The position numbers and the translations under genes were made by a program. A stretch of 10,822 nt of DNA from DASVLX01 sp036384655 (GTDB lineage Bacteria; Actinomycetota; Actinomycetes; Mycobacteriales; Pseudonocardiaceae): positions 1 to 10,822 of the forward strand of contig DASVLX010000200.1 of assembly GCA_036384655.1 (NCBI GenBank), written 5' to 3'. Positions 1 to 7,606 of the stretch are shown piece by piece. How positions within the stretch are numbered: the stretch's first letter is position 1; every line of letters begins with the position of its first letter. Under the pieces are notes generated by a model that saw only the letters and a list, made by a program, of their open reading frames with translations, ran no database searches and had not been told where the DNA came from.

Positions 1-1
1 T

Positions 2-916
2 GCGCTCGACGCCGGTGCCGCTCCCACCCTGCTGCCCGGCGGCCGGCTGGTCACCGACGCGGCCGCCCGCTCCGAGGTGGAGCAGGTCTGGAAGGCCCCG
101 GAGGGCAGTCTGCCCGGCACGCCCGGCCGTGACACCAACGCGATCGTCGCCGCCGCGGCGGCCGCCGAGCTGTCCGCGCTGGTGGTCGCCGGCATCGACA
201 CCGAGGACCTGCCCGATCCGGAACTGGCCGTCACCGCGTTGTCCACCGTCGACTTCGTGGTCAGCCTGGAAATCCGGGCCAGCGAGGTCACCCGGCGGGC
301 CAACGTGGTGCTGCCGGTCGCGGCCACCCCCGAGAAGTCCGGCACCTTCCTCGACTGGGAGGGCCGCAGCCGGCCGTTCGACACGGTGCTCCGCGAGGCC
401 GGCGCACTGCCCGACTGCCGGGTCCTGGACGCTCTCGCCGTGGAGATGGACGTCGACCTGTTCACCCAGACACCGGCCGCCGCGGCCGATGACCTGGCCC
501 GGCTTGGCACCCGCCCGAAGACAGCCCCGCCACCCCCAGACGGGACCGCCGTGACCGTGTCCGGCCCCGTTTCCGGTCCTGTTTCGCTGGCGCCCGGACA
601 GGCCCTGCTGGCCACCTGGCGGCGCCTGCTGGACAACGGCAGGTTGCAGGAGGGCGAACCGCATCTGGCCGCCACCGCCCGCGCGGTGACCGCGAAACTC
701 TCCCAGGCCACCGCCGCCAAACTGGGCGTCCAGTTCGGCGAGTTGGTGACGGTCGCCACCGAGCACGGCTCGGTTACGCTGCCGGCCGACGAGGCGGATC
801 TGCCGGAGGATGTCGTGTGGCTGCCGGAGAACTCACCGCGCAGCGCGGTGCACCGTGACCTCGGCGCCGGACATGGCGCTGTCGTGACCGTGGGGCCGGC
901 CGGAGGTGCCGAATGA
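2..916 (+). CDS. nuoG: NADH-quinone oxidoreductase subunit G, C-terminal part (5' end outside window)
   Basis: This is the C-terminal 304 residues of NuoG, the large iron-sulfur and molybdopterin-fold subunit of the complex I peripheral arm, which carries electrons from the NADH module towards the membrane. The frame is open from the first bases of the window, so the start lies upstream. Visible residues 80-126 resemble the end of a molybdopterin-oxidoreductase domain, with ANVVLPVAATPEKSGTF followed by DWEGR. A linker rich in Pro, Gly and Ser (about 170-198) leads to a C-terminal beta-barrel region like the molybdopterin dinucleotide-binding fold (about 222-300, including LSQATAAKLGV and VWLPENS). 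The N-terminal cysteine motifs for the Fe-S clusters are not in the window. The stop overlaps the nuoH start as ATGA, indicating translational coupling. Identification rests on these motifs and on the nuoH to nuoN genes that follow. Confidence 0.93.
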   Translation, partial: ALDAGAAPTLLPGGRLVTDAAARSEVEQVWKAPEGSLPGTPGRDTNAIVAAAAAAELSALVVAGIDTEDLPDPELAVTALSTVDFVVSLEIRASEVTRRANVVLPVAATPEKSGTFLDWEGRSRPFDTVLREAGALPDCRVLDALAVEMDVDLFTQTPAAAADDLARLGTRPKTAPPPPDGTAVTVSGPVSGPVSLAPGQALLATWRRLLDNGRLQEGEPHLAATARAVTAKLSQATAAKLGVQFGELVTVATEHGSVTLPADEADLPEDVVWLPENSPRSAVHRDLGAGHGAVVTVGPAGGAE

Positions 917-2289
917 TCGATCACACCGCCCTGGGCGGCGGACTTCCGCTGTCCACCTACACCCCGGGGGACGCGGCCAGGATCCTGGCCGGGGACCCGG
1001 TGTGGCTGACCATCATCAAGGTCATCGTGCTGTTCGCGTTCGGTGTCGTCATGACCCTGTTCATGATCGTCTGGGAACGCAAGATCGTCGGCCGGATGCA
1101 GCAGCGCCCGGGCCCGAACCGGATCAGCTCGCACGGCTGGTTGCAGTCCCTGGCGGACGGTCTCAAGTTGGCCTTCAAGGAGGACATCCGTCCGACCATG
1201 GCTGACTTCGCGGTGTACTTCATCGCGCCGATCGTCTCCACGATCCCCGCTTTCCTGGCGTTCGCGGTGATCCCGTTCGGGCCGCAGGTCTCGATGTTCG
1301 GGCATCAGACGATGATCCAGCTGGTGGACCTGCCTGTCGGCCTACTGGTGGTGCTGGCCTGTTCCTCGCTGGGTGTCTACGGCGTGGTGCTCTCCGGTTG
1401 GTCGTCCGGTTCGCCGTACCCGCTGCTCGGTTCGCTGCGGTCGGCCGCGCAGGTGATCTCCTACGAGGTCGCGATGGGCCTGTCCATCGTCGCGGTCATC
1501 ATCCAGGCGCACTCGCTGTCCACCGCGGACATCGTCGCGGCCCAGCAGAACGGCTGGTACTTCTGGATTCTCATCCCGAGCTTCCTGATCTACCTGATCT
1601 CGATGGTCGGTGAGACCAACCGGGCGCCGTTCGACCTCCCCGAGGCCGAGTCCGAACTCGTCGGTGGTTTCCACACCGAGTACAGCTCCCTGAAGTTCGC
1701 GCTGTTCTTCCTCGCCGAGTACGTGAACATGGTCGTGGTGTCCTGCGTGGCGACCACCCTGTTCCTCGGTGGTTGGCGGGCGCCCTGGCCGCTGTCGCTG
1801 TGGTCCGGTGCGAACAGCGGTTGGCTGCCGGCGGTCTGGTTCATCATCAAGACGCTGATCTTCCTGTTCGTCTTCATCTGGCTGCGCGGCACCCTGCCCC
1901 GGTTCCGCTACGACCAGTTCATGCGACTGGGCTGGAAGTTCCTGGTGCCGGTCAGCCTGGTGTGGATCCTGGTCGTCATCGCGGTCCGGGACGTCAAGTC
2001 CGCCTACGGCTTCACGGCCCCGGTGGTGCTGACCGGCCTCGGCATCATCGTGGTGATCGCCCTCGTGGTCGCCTTCGCGGTGCCGCAACGAACCGTGTCG
2101 GAGAAGCGGATCGAGCTCTCCGGTGGTGGATTCCCGGTGCCGCCGCTTGACCTGCAGCCGCCGAGCCTGAAGCGCCGCACCCGTCGCCACACGGTCGAGA
2201 CAGAGACCGCCGAACGACCGGCGGTGTCGGCCGGAGCCGGTGGCAATGCCGGAACGTCCGCAAAGGAGCCTGGTCATGGGGATGTTTGA
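913..2289 (+). CDS. nuoH: NADH-quinone oxidoreductase subunit H
   Basis: NuoH is the membrane subunit at the heel of complex I. It forms the base of the quinone chamber and the first proton path. The protein has 458 residues; E. coli NuoH has about 325. Family signatures are clear: WERKIVGRMQQRPGPNR (54-70), SYEVAMGL (183-190), GETNRAPFDLPEAESELVGG (233-252) with its acidic quinone-site loop, and RGTLPRFRYDQFMRLGWK (325-342). About eight membrane segments form the core, ending near residue 361. An extra hydrophobic segment (about 366-391) and a basic, then Gly/Ala-rich, hydrophilic tail (392-458) follow; such extensions are common in actinobacterial NuoH. The start is ATG at 913, overlapping the nuoG stop, with GGAGGT at 902-907 five bases upstream. 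The 3' end overlaps nuoI by 14 bases. Confidence 0.97.
   Translation: MIDHTALGGGLPLSTYTPGDAARILAGDPVWLTIIKVIVLFAFGVVMTLFMIVWERKIVGRMQQRPGPNRISSHGWLQSLADGLKLAFKEDIRPTMADFAVYFIAPIVSTIPAFLAFAVIPFGPQVSMFGHQTMIQLVDLPVGLLVVLACSSLGVYGVVLSGWSSGSPYPLLGSLRSAAQVISYEVAMGLSIVAVIIQAHSLSTADIVAAQQNGWYFWILIPSFLIYLISMVGETNRAPFDLPEAESELVGGFHTEYSSLKFALFFLAEYVNMVVVSCVATTLFLGGWRAPWPLSLWSGANSGWLPAVWFIIKTLIFLFVFIWLRGTLPRFRYDQFMRLGWKFLVPVSLVWILVVIAVRDVKSAYGFTAPVVLTGLGIIVVIALVVAFAVPQRTVSEKRIELSGGGFPVPPLDLQPPSLKRRTRRHTVETETAERPAVSAGAGGNAGTSAKEPGHGDV
2262..2268 (+). promoter_or_regulatory. Ribosome binding site of nuoI, inside the end of nuoH
   Basis: AAAGGAG lies 7 bases before the ATG at 2276 and is the best Shine-Dalgarno match here. 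It favours that ATG over the in-frame GTG at 2240 and ATG at 2246, which would add up to 12 residues with no family resemblance. Confidence 0.7.
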
Positions 2290-2800
2290 TGCGCTGAAGG
2301 GATTCGGCGTCACCTTCTCGACCATGTTCAAGAAGGTCGTCACCGAGGAATACCCGGAGAACTTCCCGCCCCCCGCGCCGCGCTACCACGGCCGGCACCA
2401 GCTCAACCGGCACCCGGACGGGCTGGAGAAGTGTGTCGGCTGTGAGCTGTGCGCGTGGGCCTGTCCGGCGGACGCGATCTTCGTCGAGGCTGGCGACAAC
2501 ACCGATGAGGAGCGTTACTCGCCGGGCGAGCGGTACGGCAAGGATTACCAGATCAACTACCTGCGGTGCATCGGCTGCGGGCTGTGCATCGAGGCGTGTC
2601 CGACCCGGGCCCTGACGATGATCAACTTCTACGAGTTGGCCGATGACAACCGCCAGGACCTGATCTGGACGAAGGACCGGCTGCTCGCTCCGTTGCAGCC
2701 GGGCATGGAGGCGCCGCCGCACCCGATGCGGTTGGGCGATGACGAGAGTGCCTACTACCTGCTGGACACCACGGCGGTAGCAGGGGAGGAGCGCCAGTGA
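2276..2800 (+). CDS. nuoI: NADH-quinone oxidoreductase subunit I (two 4Fe-4S ferredoxin-type)
   Basis: NuoI is the peripheral-arm subunit that binds clusters N6a and N6b and passes electrons towards the terminal cluster and menaquinone. The protein has 174 residues from the ATG at 2276. Two CxxCxxCxxxCP motifs are intact: CVGCELCAWACP (Cys 53, 56, 59, 63) and CIGCGLCIEACP (Cys 98, 101, 104, 108). The N-terminal amphipathic stretch GMFDALKGFGVTFSTMFKK is typical of the segment that lies on the membrane next to NuoH. The start was chosen because AAAGGAG sits 7 bases upstream; a second ATG at 2282 (MFDALKG) is possible but would be placed less well. The gene overlaps nuoH by 14 bases and ends in a GTGA overlap with nuoJ. 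The C-terminal tail after residue 110 is acidic and slightly variable, which is normal for the family. Confidence 0.96.
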   Translation: MGMFDALKGFGVTFSTMFKKVVTEEYPENFPPPAPRYHGRHQLNRHPDGLEKCVGCELCAWACPADAIFVEAGDNTDEERYSPGERYGKDYQINYLRCIGCGLCIEACPTRALTMINFYELADDNRQDLIWTKDRLLAPLQPGMEAPPHPMRLGDDESAYYLLDTTAVAGEERQ

Positions 2801-3708
2801 CCGGGTTGGGTGTGCTGGGAGCCCATGCGGGCCTGCTGTTGGCGGCGACGCCAGCACAGGTGGCCAGTGAGGTGTCGGTCGCCGAGACGGTGGTGTTCTG
2901 GATCCTGGGTCCGATCGCCCTGCTCGGCGCCCTGGGAATGCTGTTCTCCCGCAACGCGGTGCACTCGGCACTGTGGCTGGTGCTCACCATGTTGAGCCTG
3001 GGCGTCCTGTACATCACCGAGCAGGCGCCGTTCCTCGGCTTCGCGCAGATCATCGTCTACACCGGCGCGATCATGATGCTGTTCCTGTTCGTGCTGATGT
3101 TGGCCGGGCGGGACAGCTCGGATTCGGTCGTCGAGGTACTGCGCGGCCAGCGGTTGTGGGCCGGGATCTTCGGTGTCGGTCTCGCCGGCCTGATCGTGGG
3201 GATCTTCGCGCGGGGCCTGATCCAGGTCACCGCGGCCAACCTGGTGACGCCCAACAGCACCGGCGGCGGGAACGTCGACCAGATCGGCCGGCTGCTGTTC
3301 ACCGACTTCCTGTTCCCCTTCGAACTGACCTCCGCGCTGCTCATCACCGCCGCGATCGGGGCCATCGTGCTCGCCGGCCGGCCGGACCGGCCGCACAAGC
3401 GGTCGCAGCGGGAACTGGTCATGGCGCGGTTCCGCGGCGAACACGACCGGCCCTCGCCGCTGCCCGGCCCCGGTGTGTTCGCCACCTCCAACTCGGTGGC
3501 CACCCCGGCACTGCTGCCGGACGGTTCGGTCGCGCCGGACTCGCTGTCCGCGATCATCGAGTCCGCCACTGTGGACAAGTTCGTCGAGGACATCGCCGAG
3601 GTGTCCGGCACCGAGCACCAAGCGGACGCTCACGCGCTCACCTCCGGCTCCGAGACCCCGGAGGAGACTGAGTCGGCCCCGACGAACAAGGAAGAGGCGC
3701 GGTCATGA
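2797..3708 (+). CDS. nuoJ: NADH-quinone oxidoreductase subunit J, with long hydrophilic C-terminal tail
   Basis: NuoJ is a membrane-arm subunit between NuoH and NuoK. Its third helix rearranges during coupling of quinone reduction to proton pumping. The protein has 303 residues; E. coli NuoJ has 184. A short N-terminal extension (1-30) precedes about five membrane segments. Signatures are RNAVHSALWLV (52-62), QIIVYTGAIMMLFLFVLML (84-102), which contains the characteristic helix, and FELTSALLITAAIGAIVLA (175-193). Residues about 195-303 form a hydrophilic tail, basic near the membrane (RPDRPHKRSQRE) and acidic at the end. The start is GTG at 2797, overlapping the nuoI stop as GTGA, with GGGGAGGA at 2783-2790. 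The 3' end overlaps nuoK as ATGA. The tail is discussed in the findings. Confidence 0.96.
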   Translation: MTGLGVLGAHAGLLLAATPAQVASEVSVAETVVFWILGPIALLGALGMLFSRNAVHSALWLVLTMLSLGVLYITEQAPFLGFAQIIVYTGAIMMLFLFVLMLAGRDSSDSVVEVLRGQRLWAGIFGVGLAGLIVGIFARGLIQVTAANLVTPNSTGGGNVDQIGRLLFTDFLFPFELTSALLITAAIGAIVLAGRPDRPHKRSQRELVMARFRGEHDRPSPLPGPGVFATSNSVATPALLPDGSVAPDSLSAIIESATVDKFVEDIAEVSGTEHQADAHALTSGSETPEETESAPTNKEEARS

Positions 3709-4004
3709 CCCCGACCTACTACCTGTTGCTGTCGGCGTTGTTGTTCACCATCGGTGCCGTGGGCGTTCTGGTGCGGCGCAACGCGGTGGTGGTGTTCATG
3801 TGCATCGAGTTGATGCTCAACGCCGCGAACCTCGCCCTGGTGACCTTCGCCCGCATCAATGGATCGCTGAACGGGCAGGTGATGGCGTTCTTCGTGATGG
3901 TCGTCGCCGCTGCCGAGGTGGTTATCGGTCTGGCCATCATCATGGCCATCTTCCGAACGCGCCGGTCGTCCTCCGTGGACGATTCCAACCTGTTGAAGTA
4001 CTGA
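3705..4004 (+). CDS. nuoK: NADH-quinone oxidoreductase subunit K
   Basis: NuoK is the small three-helix membrane subunit (homologue of MrpC and ND4L) that carries two buried glutamates in the proton path between NuoJ and NuoN. The protein has 99 residues, close to the family norm of about 100. Both glutamates are present: Glu35 in FMCIELMLNAANLAL and Glu71 in VAAAEVVIGLAI, matching E. coli Glu36 and Glu72. Basic residues Arg24-Arg25 lie in the first loop, as in the family. The ATG overlaps the nuoJ stop as ATGA. Purine-rich AAGGAAGAGG at 3688-3697 is the likely ribosome binding site. This is the last gene before the only appreciable gap in the operon. Confidence 0.97.
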   Translation: MTPTYYLLLSALLFTIGAVGVLVRRNAVVVFMCIELMLNAANLALVTFARINGSLNGQVMAFFVMVVAAAEVVIGLAIIMAIFRTRRSSSVDDSNLLKY

Positions 4005-4041
4005 CCCCGACCAATCCAGGACACTCAGGAGAGCCGACGAC
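4005..4041 (+). other. 37-base spacer between nuoK and nuoL
   Basis: This is the only gap longer than two bases between nuo genes in the window. It holds AGGAG at 4027-4031, ten bases before the nuoL ATG. I see no hairpin, terminator or convincing promoter in it, so nuoL is probably read from the same transcript but starts translation independently. Confidence 0.6.
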
Positions 4042-5970
4042 ATGGTGGTTCCGGCGAGCGGCGTGTCCGCCGCGGCTTGGCTACTGCTCGCATTGCCCGC
4101 GTTGGGCGCCGCGGTGCTGCTGGTCGGGGGCCGGCGGACCAACCGTTGGGGCCACCTGCTTGGCTGCGCGACGGTGGTGCTCGCGTTCATCTGGGCCTTG
4201 GTGTTGTTCATTCACACCGCGGGCCTTCCCGTCGCGGAGCGGGTGCAGAACCTGCACCTCTACGACTGGATTCCGGTAGGCAACCTCAGCATCGACATCG
4301 GGATGCGGCTCGACCCGCTGTCCCTGACGTTCGCCCTGCTGGTCACCGGCGTCGGCGGGCTGATCCACATCTACTCGATCGGCTACATGCACGACGATCG
4401 GGACCGGCGCAGGTTCTTCGCCTACCTGAACCTGTTCGTGGTCTCGATGCTGGTCCTGGTGATGGGCAACAGCTTCGTGACCCTGTACCTCGGCTGGGAG
4501 GGCGTGGGCCTGGCCTCGTACCTGCTGATCGGTTGGTACCAGGACCGGCCGGCCGCGGCGACCGCCGCGAAGAAGGCGTTCCTGATGAACCGCATCGGTG
4601 ACGTTGGCCTCGCCCTGGCGATCTTCGTGCTCTGGACCCACCTGCACACCACCCAGTTCACCGAGGTGTTCGCGCAGGCGCACACGCTTTCCCCCGGTGT
4701 GCTGACCGCCGTCGGCCTGCTGCTGTTGCTGGGCGCCTGCGGTAAGTCCGGCCAGTTCCCGTTGCAGGCCTGGCTGCCGGACGCCATGGAGGGCCCGACC
4801 CCGGTGTCCGCCCTGATCCACGCGGCCACCATGGTGACCGCCGGTGTCTACCTGGTCGCCCGTGCCAACCCGATCTACATCCTGACGACGGACGGCCGGC
4901 TGGCGGTCACCATCATCGGCACCATCACGCTGCTGATCGGGTCGATCATCGGTTGCGCCTACGACGACATCAAGAAGGTGCTCGCGTACTCCACCGTCAG
5001 CCAGATCGGCTACATGATGCTGGCCGTCGGGTTGGGCCCGTTCGGTTTCGCGCTGGGCATCGCGCACCTGCTGGCACACGGCTTCTTCAAGGCCGGACTC
5101 TTCCTCGGCGCCGGTTCGGTCATGCACGCCATGGACGACGAACTCGACATGCGGAAGTTCGGTGGCCTGTGGCGCAAGCTGCCGATCACCACGATCACCT
5201 TCGGCCTCGGCTACCTGGCGATCATCGGCTTCCCGGGTCTGTCCGGTTACTTCACCAAGGGCGCGATCATCGAGGCCGCGTTCGGCCAGCCCGGCTGGCA
5301 GGGCTGGGTGTTCGGCGGTGCCGCCCTGATCGGCGCCGGCATCACCGCGTTCTACATGACGCGCCTGATGCTGATGACGTTCTTCGGCAAGGCCCGCTGG
5401 GAGAACCTGAAGTCGGCCAACGGCAACGACTTCCACCCGCACGAGGCACCCAGGGTGATGACCGTCCCGATGATCATCCTGGCCATCGGGTCGATCGGCG
5501 CGGGCGCCTACTTCACGCTCGGTGGCACGCTGTCGAGCTGGTTGACGCCGTCCCTGGGCGTGCTGCGGACCGAGGAGAACCCGGTGCTGTCCTCGACCGT
5601 GATCACCGTGCTCGACGTGGTGGTCATGCTGATCGGCATCCTGATCGCCTACCTGCTGATCGCCCGCAAGCCGGTGCCGGTCACCCGGCCCGAGCCGGTG
5701 TCCTGGCCGGTCCGTGCCGCCCGTAACGACCTGTACGACAACGCCCTGAACGAGGCGCTGGTCGCCCGGCCGGGCGTCTGGCTCGACCGCGCCCTGGTCT
5801 ACACCGACAACAAGGGCGTCGACGGTGTCGTCAACGGTGTCGCCGCGGCGTTCGGTGGCACTTCCAGCCGGTTGCGCAAGTTGCAAACGGGCTTCGTCCG
5901 CTCCTACGCGCTGAGCATGCTGGGCGGCGCGGTCCTGTTGGTCGCCGCACTGATCGTGGTGAGGTTCTAG
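4042..5970 (+). CDS. nuoL: NADH-quinone oxidoreductase subunit L (distal antiporter-like proton channel)
   Basis: NuoL is the end subunit of the membrane arm. It has an antiporter-like 14-helix core plus a long lateral helix that clamps NuoM and NuoN. The protein has 642 residues, near the usual 610-640. Key charged residues are visible: Glu153 in GWEGVGLASYLLIGW (E. coli Glu144), Asp187 in NRIGDVGLA (Asp178), Lys235 in GKSGQFPLQAWLPDAMEGP (Lys229), His260 in SALIHAATMV (His254), His342 and His346 in AHLLAHGFFKAGLF, and Lys406 in GYFTKGAIIE (Lys399). The aspartate following that last lysine in E. coli is glycine here. The lateral helix should lie around 545-600, and the final membrane anchor is about 620-642. 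The start is ATG at 4042 with AGGAG upstream. The stop codon TAG shares its G with the GTG of nuoM. Confidence 0.97.
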   Translation: MVVPASGVSAAAWLLLALPALGAAVLLVGGRRTNRWGHLLGCATVVLAFIWALVLFIHTAGLPVAERVQNLHLYDWIPVGNLSIDIGMRLDPLSLTFALLVTGVGGLIHIYSIGYMHDDRDRRRFFAYLNLFVVSMLVLVMGNSFVTLYLGWEGVGLASYLLIGWYQDRPAAATAAKKAFLMNRIGDVGLALAIFVLWTHLHTTQFTEVFAQAHTLSPGVLTAVGLLLLLGACGKSGQFPLQAWLPDAMEGPTPVSALIHAATMVTAGVYLVARANPIYILTTDGRLAVTIIGTITLLIGSIIGCAYDDIKKVLAYSTVSQIGYMMLAVGLGPFGFALGIAHLLAHGFFKAGLFLGAGSVMHAMDDELDMRKFGGLWRKLPITTITFGLGYLAIIGFPGLSGYFTKGAIIEAAFGQPGWQGWVFGGAALIGAGITAFYMTRLMLMTFFGKARWENLKSANGNDFHPHEAPRVMTVPMIILAIGSIGAGAYFTLGGTLSSWLTPSLGVLRTEENPVLSSTVITVLDVVVMLIGILIAYLLIARKPVPVTRPEPVSWPVRAARNDLYDNALNEALVARPGVWLDRALVYTDNKGVDGVVNGVAAAFGGTSSRLRKLQTGFVRSYALSMLGGAVLLVAALIVVRF

Positions 5971-7604
5971 TGAGTCCAGTGAGTGCCCTAACTTCGGTGA
6001 GCAGTGCCGTCGAGGCGGCGGGCGCGGTAAGCGTCTCGTCGTCCGGGTTCCCGCTCCTGCTCGCCCTGCTGCTGGTGCCGCTCGTCGGCAGCCTGGTGGT
6101 GGCGTTCCTTCGGCGCAGTGACCAGCTGGCCAAGTGGGTGACGATGGGGTTCGCCGGGGTCGAGCTGGTGCTCGCCCTGGTGGCGCTGGGCGTCTACCAC
6201 GCCAGCGGAGCACGGATCCAGTTGTCCGGTTCGGCCGACTGGATCCCCGGCCTCGGCGTGAAACTCGCGTTCGGGGTCGACGGCATCGCGTTGATCATGC
6301 TGGTGATGATCTCGATCATCGTGCCGGTGGTGATCGGCGCGTCCTGGGCCGACAAGCTGCCCGAGGGTCGTTCGGCGGCCGGCTTCTTCTCCCTGGTGCT
6401 GGTGCTCCAGGCACTGGTGATCGGCGTGTTCTCGGCCACCGACCTCTTCGTCTTCTACGTGCTGTTCGAGGTCATGCTGATCCCGATGTACTTCCTCATC
6501 GGGAACTACGGCGGCGCCCGCCGGCAGTACGCGGCGATGAAGTTCTTCCTCTACTCGTTCCTCGGCGGTCTGCTGATGCTGGCCTCGGTGATCGGTTGCT
6601 GGGCCTACGCCCAGTCCGTCACCGGCACGGGCACCACCGACTGGGCCACCCTGACGACATTGGTGAGCCACGCCCCGAAGTCCACCCAGATCTGGCTGTT
6701 CATGGGCTTCTTCTTCGCCTTCGCGATCAAGGCTCCGCTGGTTCCGTTCCACACCTGGCTGCCGGACGCCACCGCGGAGGCGCCGATCGGCGTCGGCGTG
6801 ATCCTGGTCGGCGTGCTGGACAAGGTCGGTATCTTCGGGTTCCTGCGCTACAGCCTGCCGCTCACCCCGGAGGCCAGTAAGACCCTGGCACCGCTGCTGC
6901 TCGTGTTGGCCGTGGCCGGCATTCTCTACGGAGCCATGCTGGCGGCCGGACAGAGCGACATGAAGCGGTTCATCGCCTACGTGTCCATCGCCCACTTCGG
7001 GTTCATGGCCCTGGGCGTGTTCGCCTTCACCCAGCAGAGCGTGGTGGGTGCCGCCACATACATGTTCAACCACAGCATCGCGACCGGCATGCTGCTGCTG
7101 GTGATCGGCATGATCGCGGTGCGCGGTCGCTCGGTCCTCGTCGAGGACTACGGCGGGATGTTCAAGGTCACCCCGTTGCTGGGCGGCCTGTTCCTGCTCG
7201 CCGGGTTGAGTGCCATGTCGCTGCCGGGCACGAACTCGTTCATCAGTGAGTTCCTGGTGCTGCTGGGCGCCTTCCCGACCGAGCCGGTGTACACGATCCT
7301 CGGCGCGGTCGGCATGATTCTCGCGGCGCTGTACGTGCTGTGGCTGTACCAGCGGATCATGACCGGGGCGGTGCGCGGTAACGCGCTGGTCAGTGTCGCC
7401 GGCGGGCCCGGCGCCGCGCAGGACCCCGCCGTCGGGGCCAAGCGGGGCATCCACGACCTCAGTGCCCGTGAGCGTTGGGTCCTCGCCCCGCTCATTGTGA
7501 TCATCTTGGTCGTCGGCTTCTTCCCGAAGCCGTTGCTGGACATCGTGGGGCCGAGCGTCAGTGCGACGTTGACCTCGATCAGTAGTGTGCAGGGAGGCAG
7601 GTAA
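5970..7604 (+). CDS. nuoM: NADH-quinone oxidoreductase subunit M (antiporter-like proton channel)
   Basis: NuoM is the middle antiporter-like subunit of the membrane arm, with about 14 membrane helices and one proton channel. The protein has 544 residues. Landmark residues are Glu167 in FYVLFEVMLIPMYFLIG (E. coli Glu144), Lys254 in FAIKAPLVPFHTWLPDA (Lys234), Lys285 in GVLDKVGIFGF (Lys265), His342 in SIAHFGFMALG, and Glu427 in SFISEFLVLLGAF (Glu407). The start is taken as GTG at 5970, sharing one base with the nuoL stop (TAGTG), with GGTGAGG at 5958-5964. An in-frame GTG at 5979 is an alternative. The N-terminal 25 residues are Ser/Val/Ala-rich and not conserved. A Gly/Ala-rich loop at about 478-492 and the final helix (505-519) close the protein. 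nuoN begins two bases after the stop. Confidence 0.97.
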   Translation: MSPVSALTSVSSAVEAAGAVSVSSSGFPLLLALLLVPLVGSLVVAFLRRSDQLAKWVTMGFAGVELVLALVALGVYHASGARIQLSGSADWIPGLGVKLAFGVDGIALIMLVMISIIVPVVIGASWADKLPEGRSAAGFFSLVLVLQALVIGVFSATDLFVFYVLFEVMLIPMYFLIGNYGGARRQYAAMKFFLYSFLGGLLMLASVIGCWAYAQSVTGTGTTDWATLTTLVSHAPKSTQIWLFMGFFFAFAIKAPLVPFHTWLPDATAEAPIGVGVILVGVLDKVGIFGFLRYSLPLTPEASKTLAPLLLVLAVAGILYGAMLAAGQSDMKRFIAYVSIAHFGFMALGVFAFTQQSVVGAATYMFNHSIATGMLLLVIGMIAVRGRSVLVEDYGGMFKVTPLLGGLFLLAGLSAMSLPGTNSFISEFLVLLGAFPTEPVYTILGAVGMILAALYVLWLYQRIMTGAVRGNALVSVAGGPGAAQDPAVGAKRGIHDLSARERWVLAPLIVIILVVGFFPKPLLDIVGPSVSATLTSISSVQGGR

Positions 7605-7606
7605 TC

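Noticed and set aside
1..916. NuoG fragment as a formate dehydrogenase or other molybdopterin oxidoreductase
   Set aside because: The fold resembles that family, but the direct ATGA coupling to nuoH and the complete nuoH-N order identify it as NuoG.
2240..2275. An upstream GTG/ATG start for nuoI adding up to 12 residues
   Set aside because: The ribosome binding site AAAGGAG lies inside this stretch, so it is non-coding for nuoI; the extra residues do not resemble NuoI.
4081..6213. A 710-codon open frame on the minus strand antisense to nuoL
   Set aside because: It lies over a well-supported gene in GC-rich DNA with G/C third positions, which leaves antisense frames free of stops. Its product is a low-complexity, His/Gln/Asp/Arg-rich chain with no family motif.
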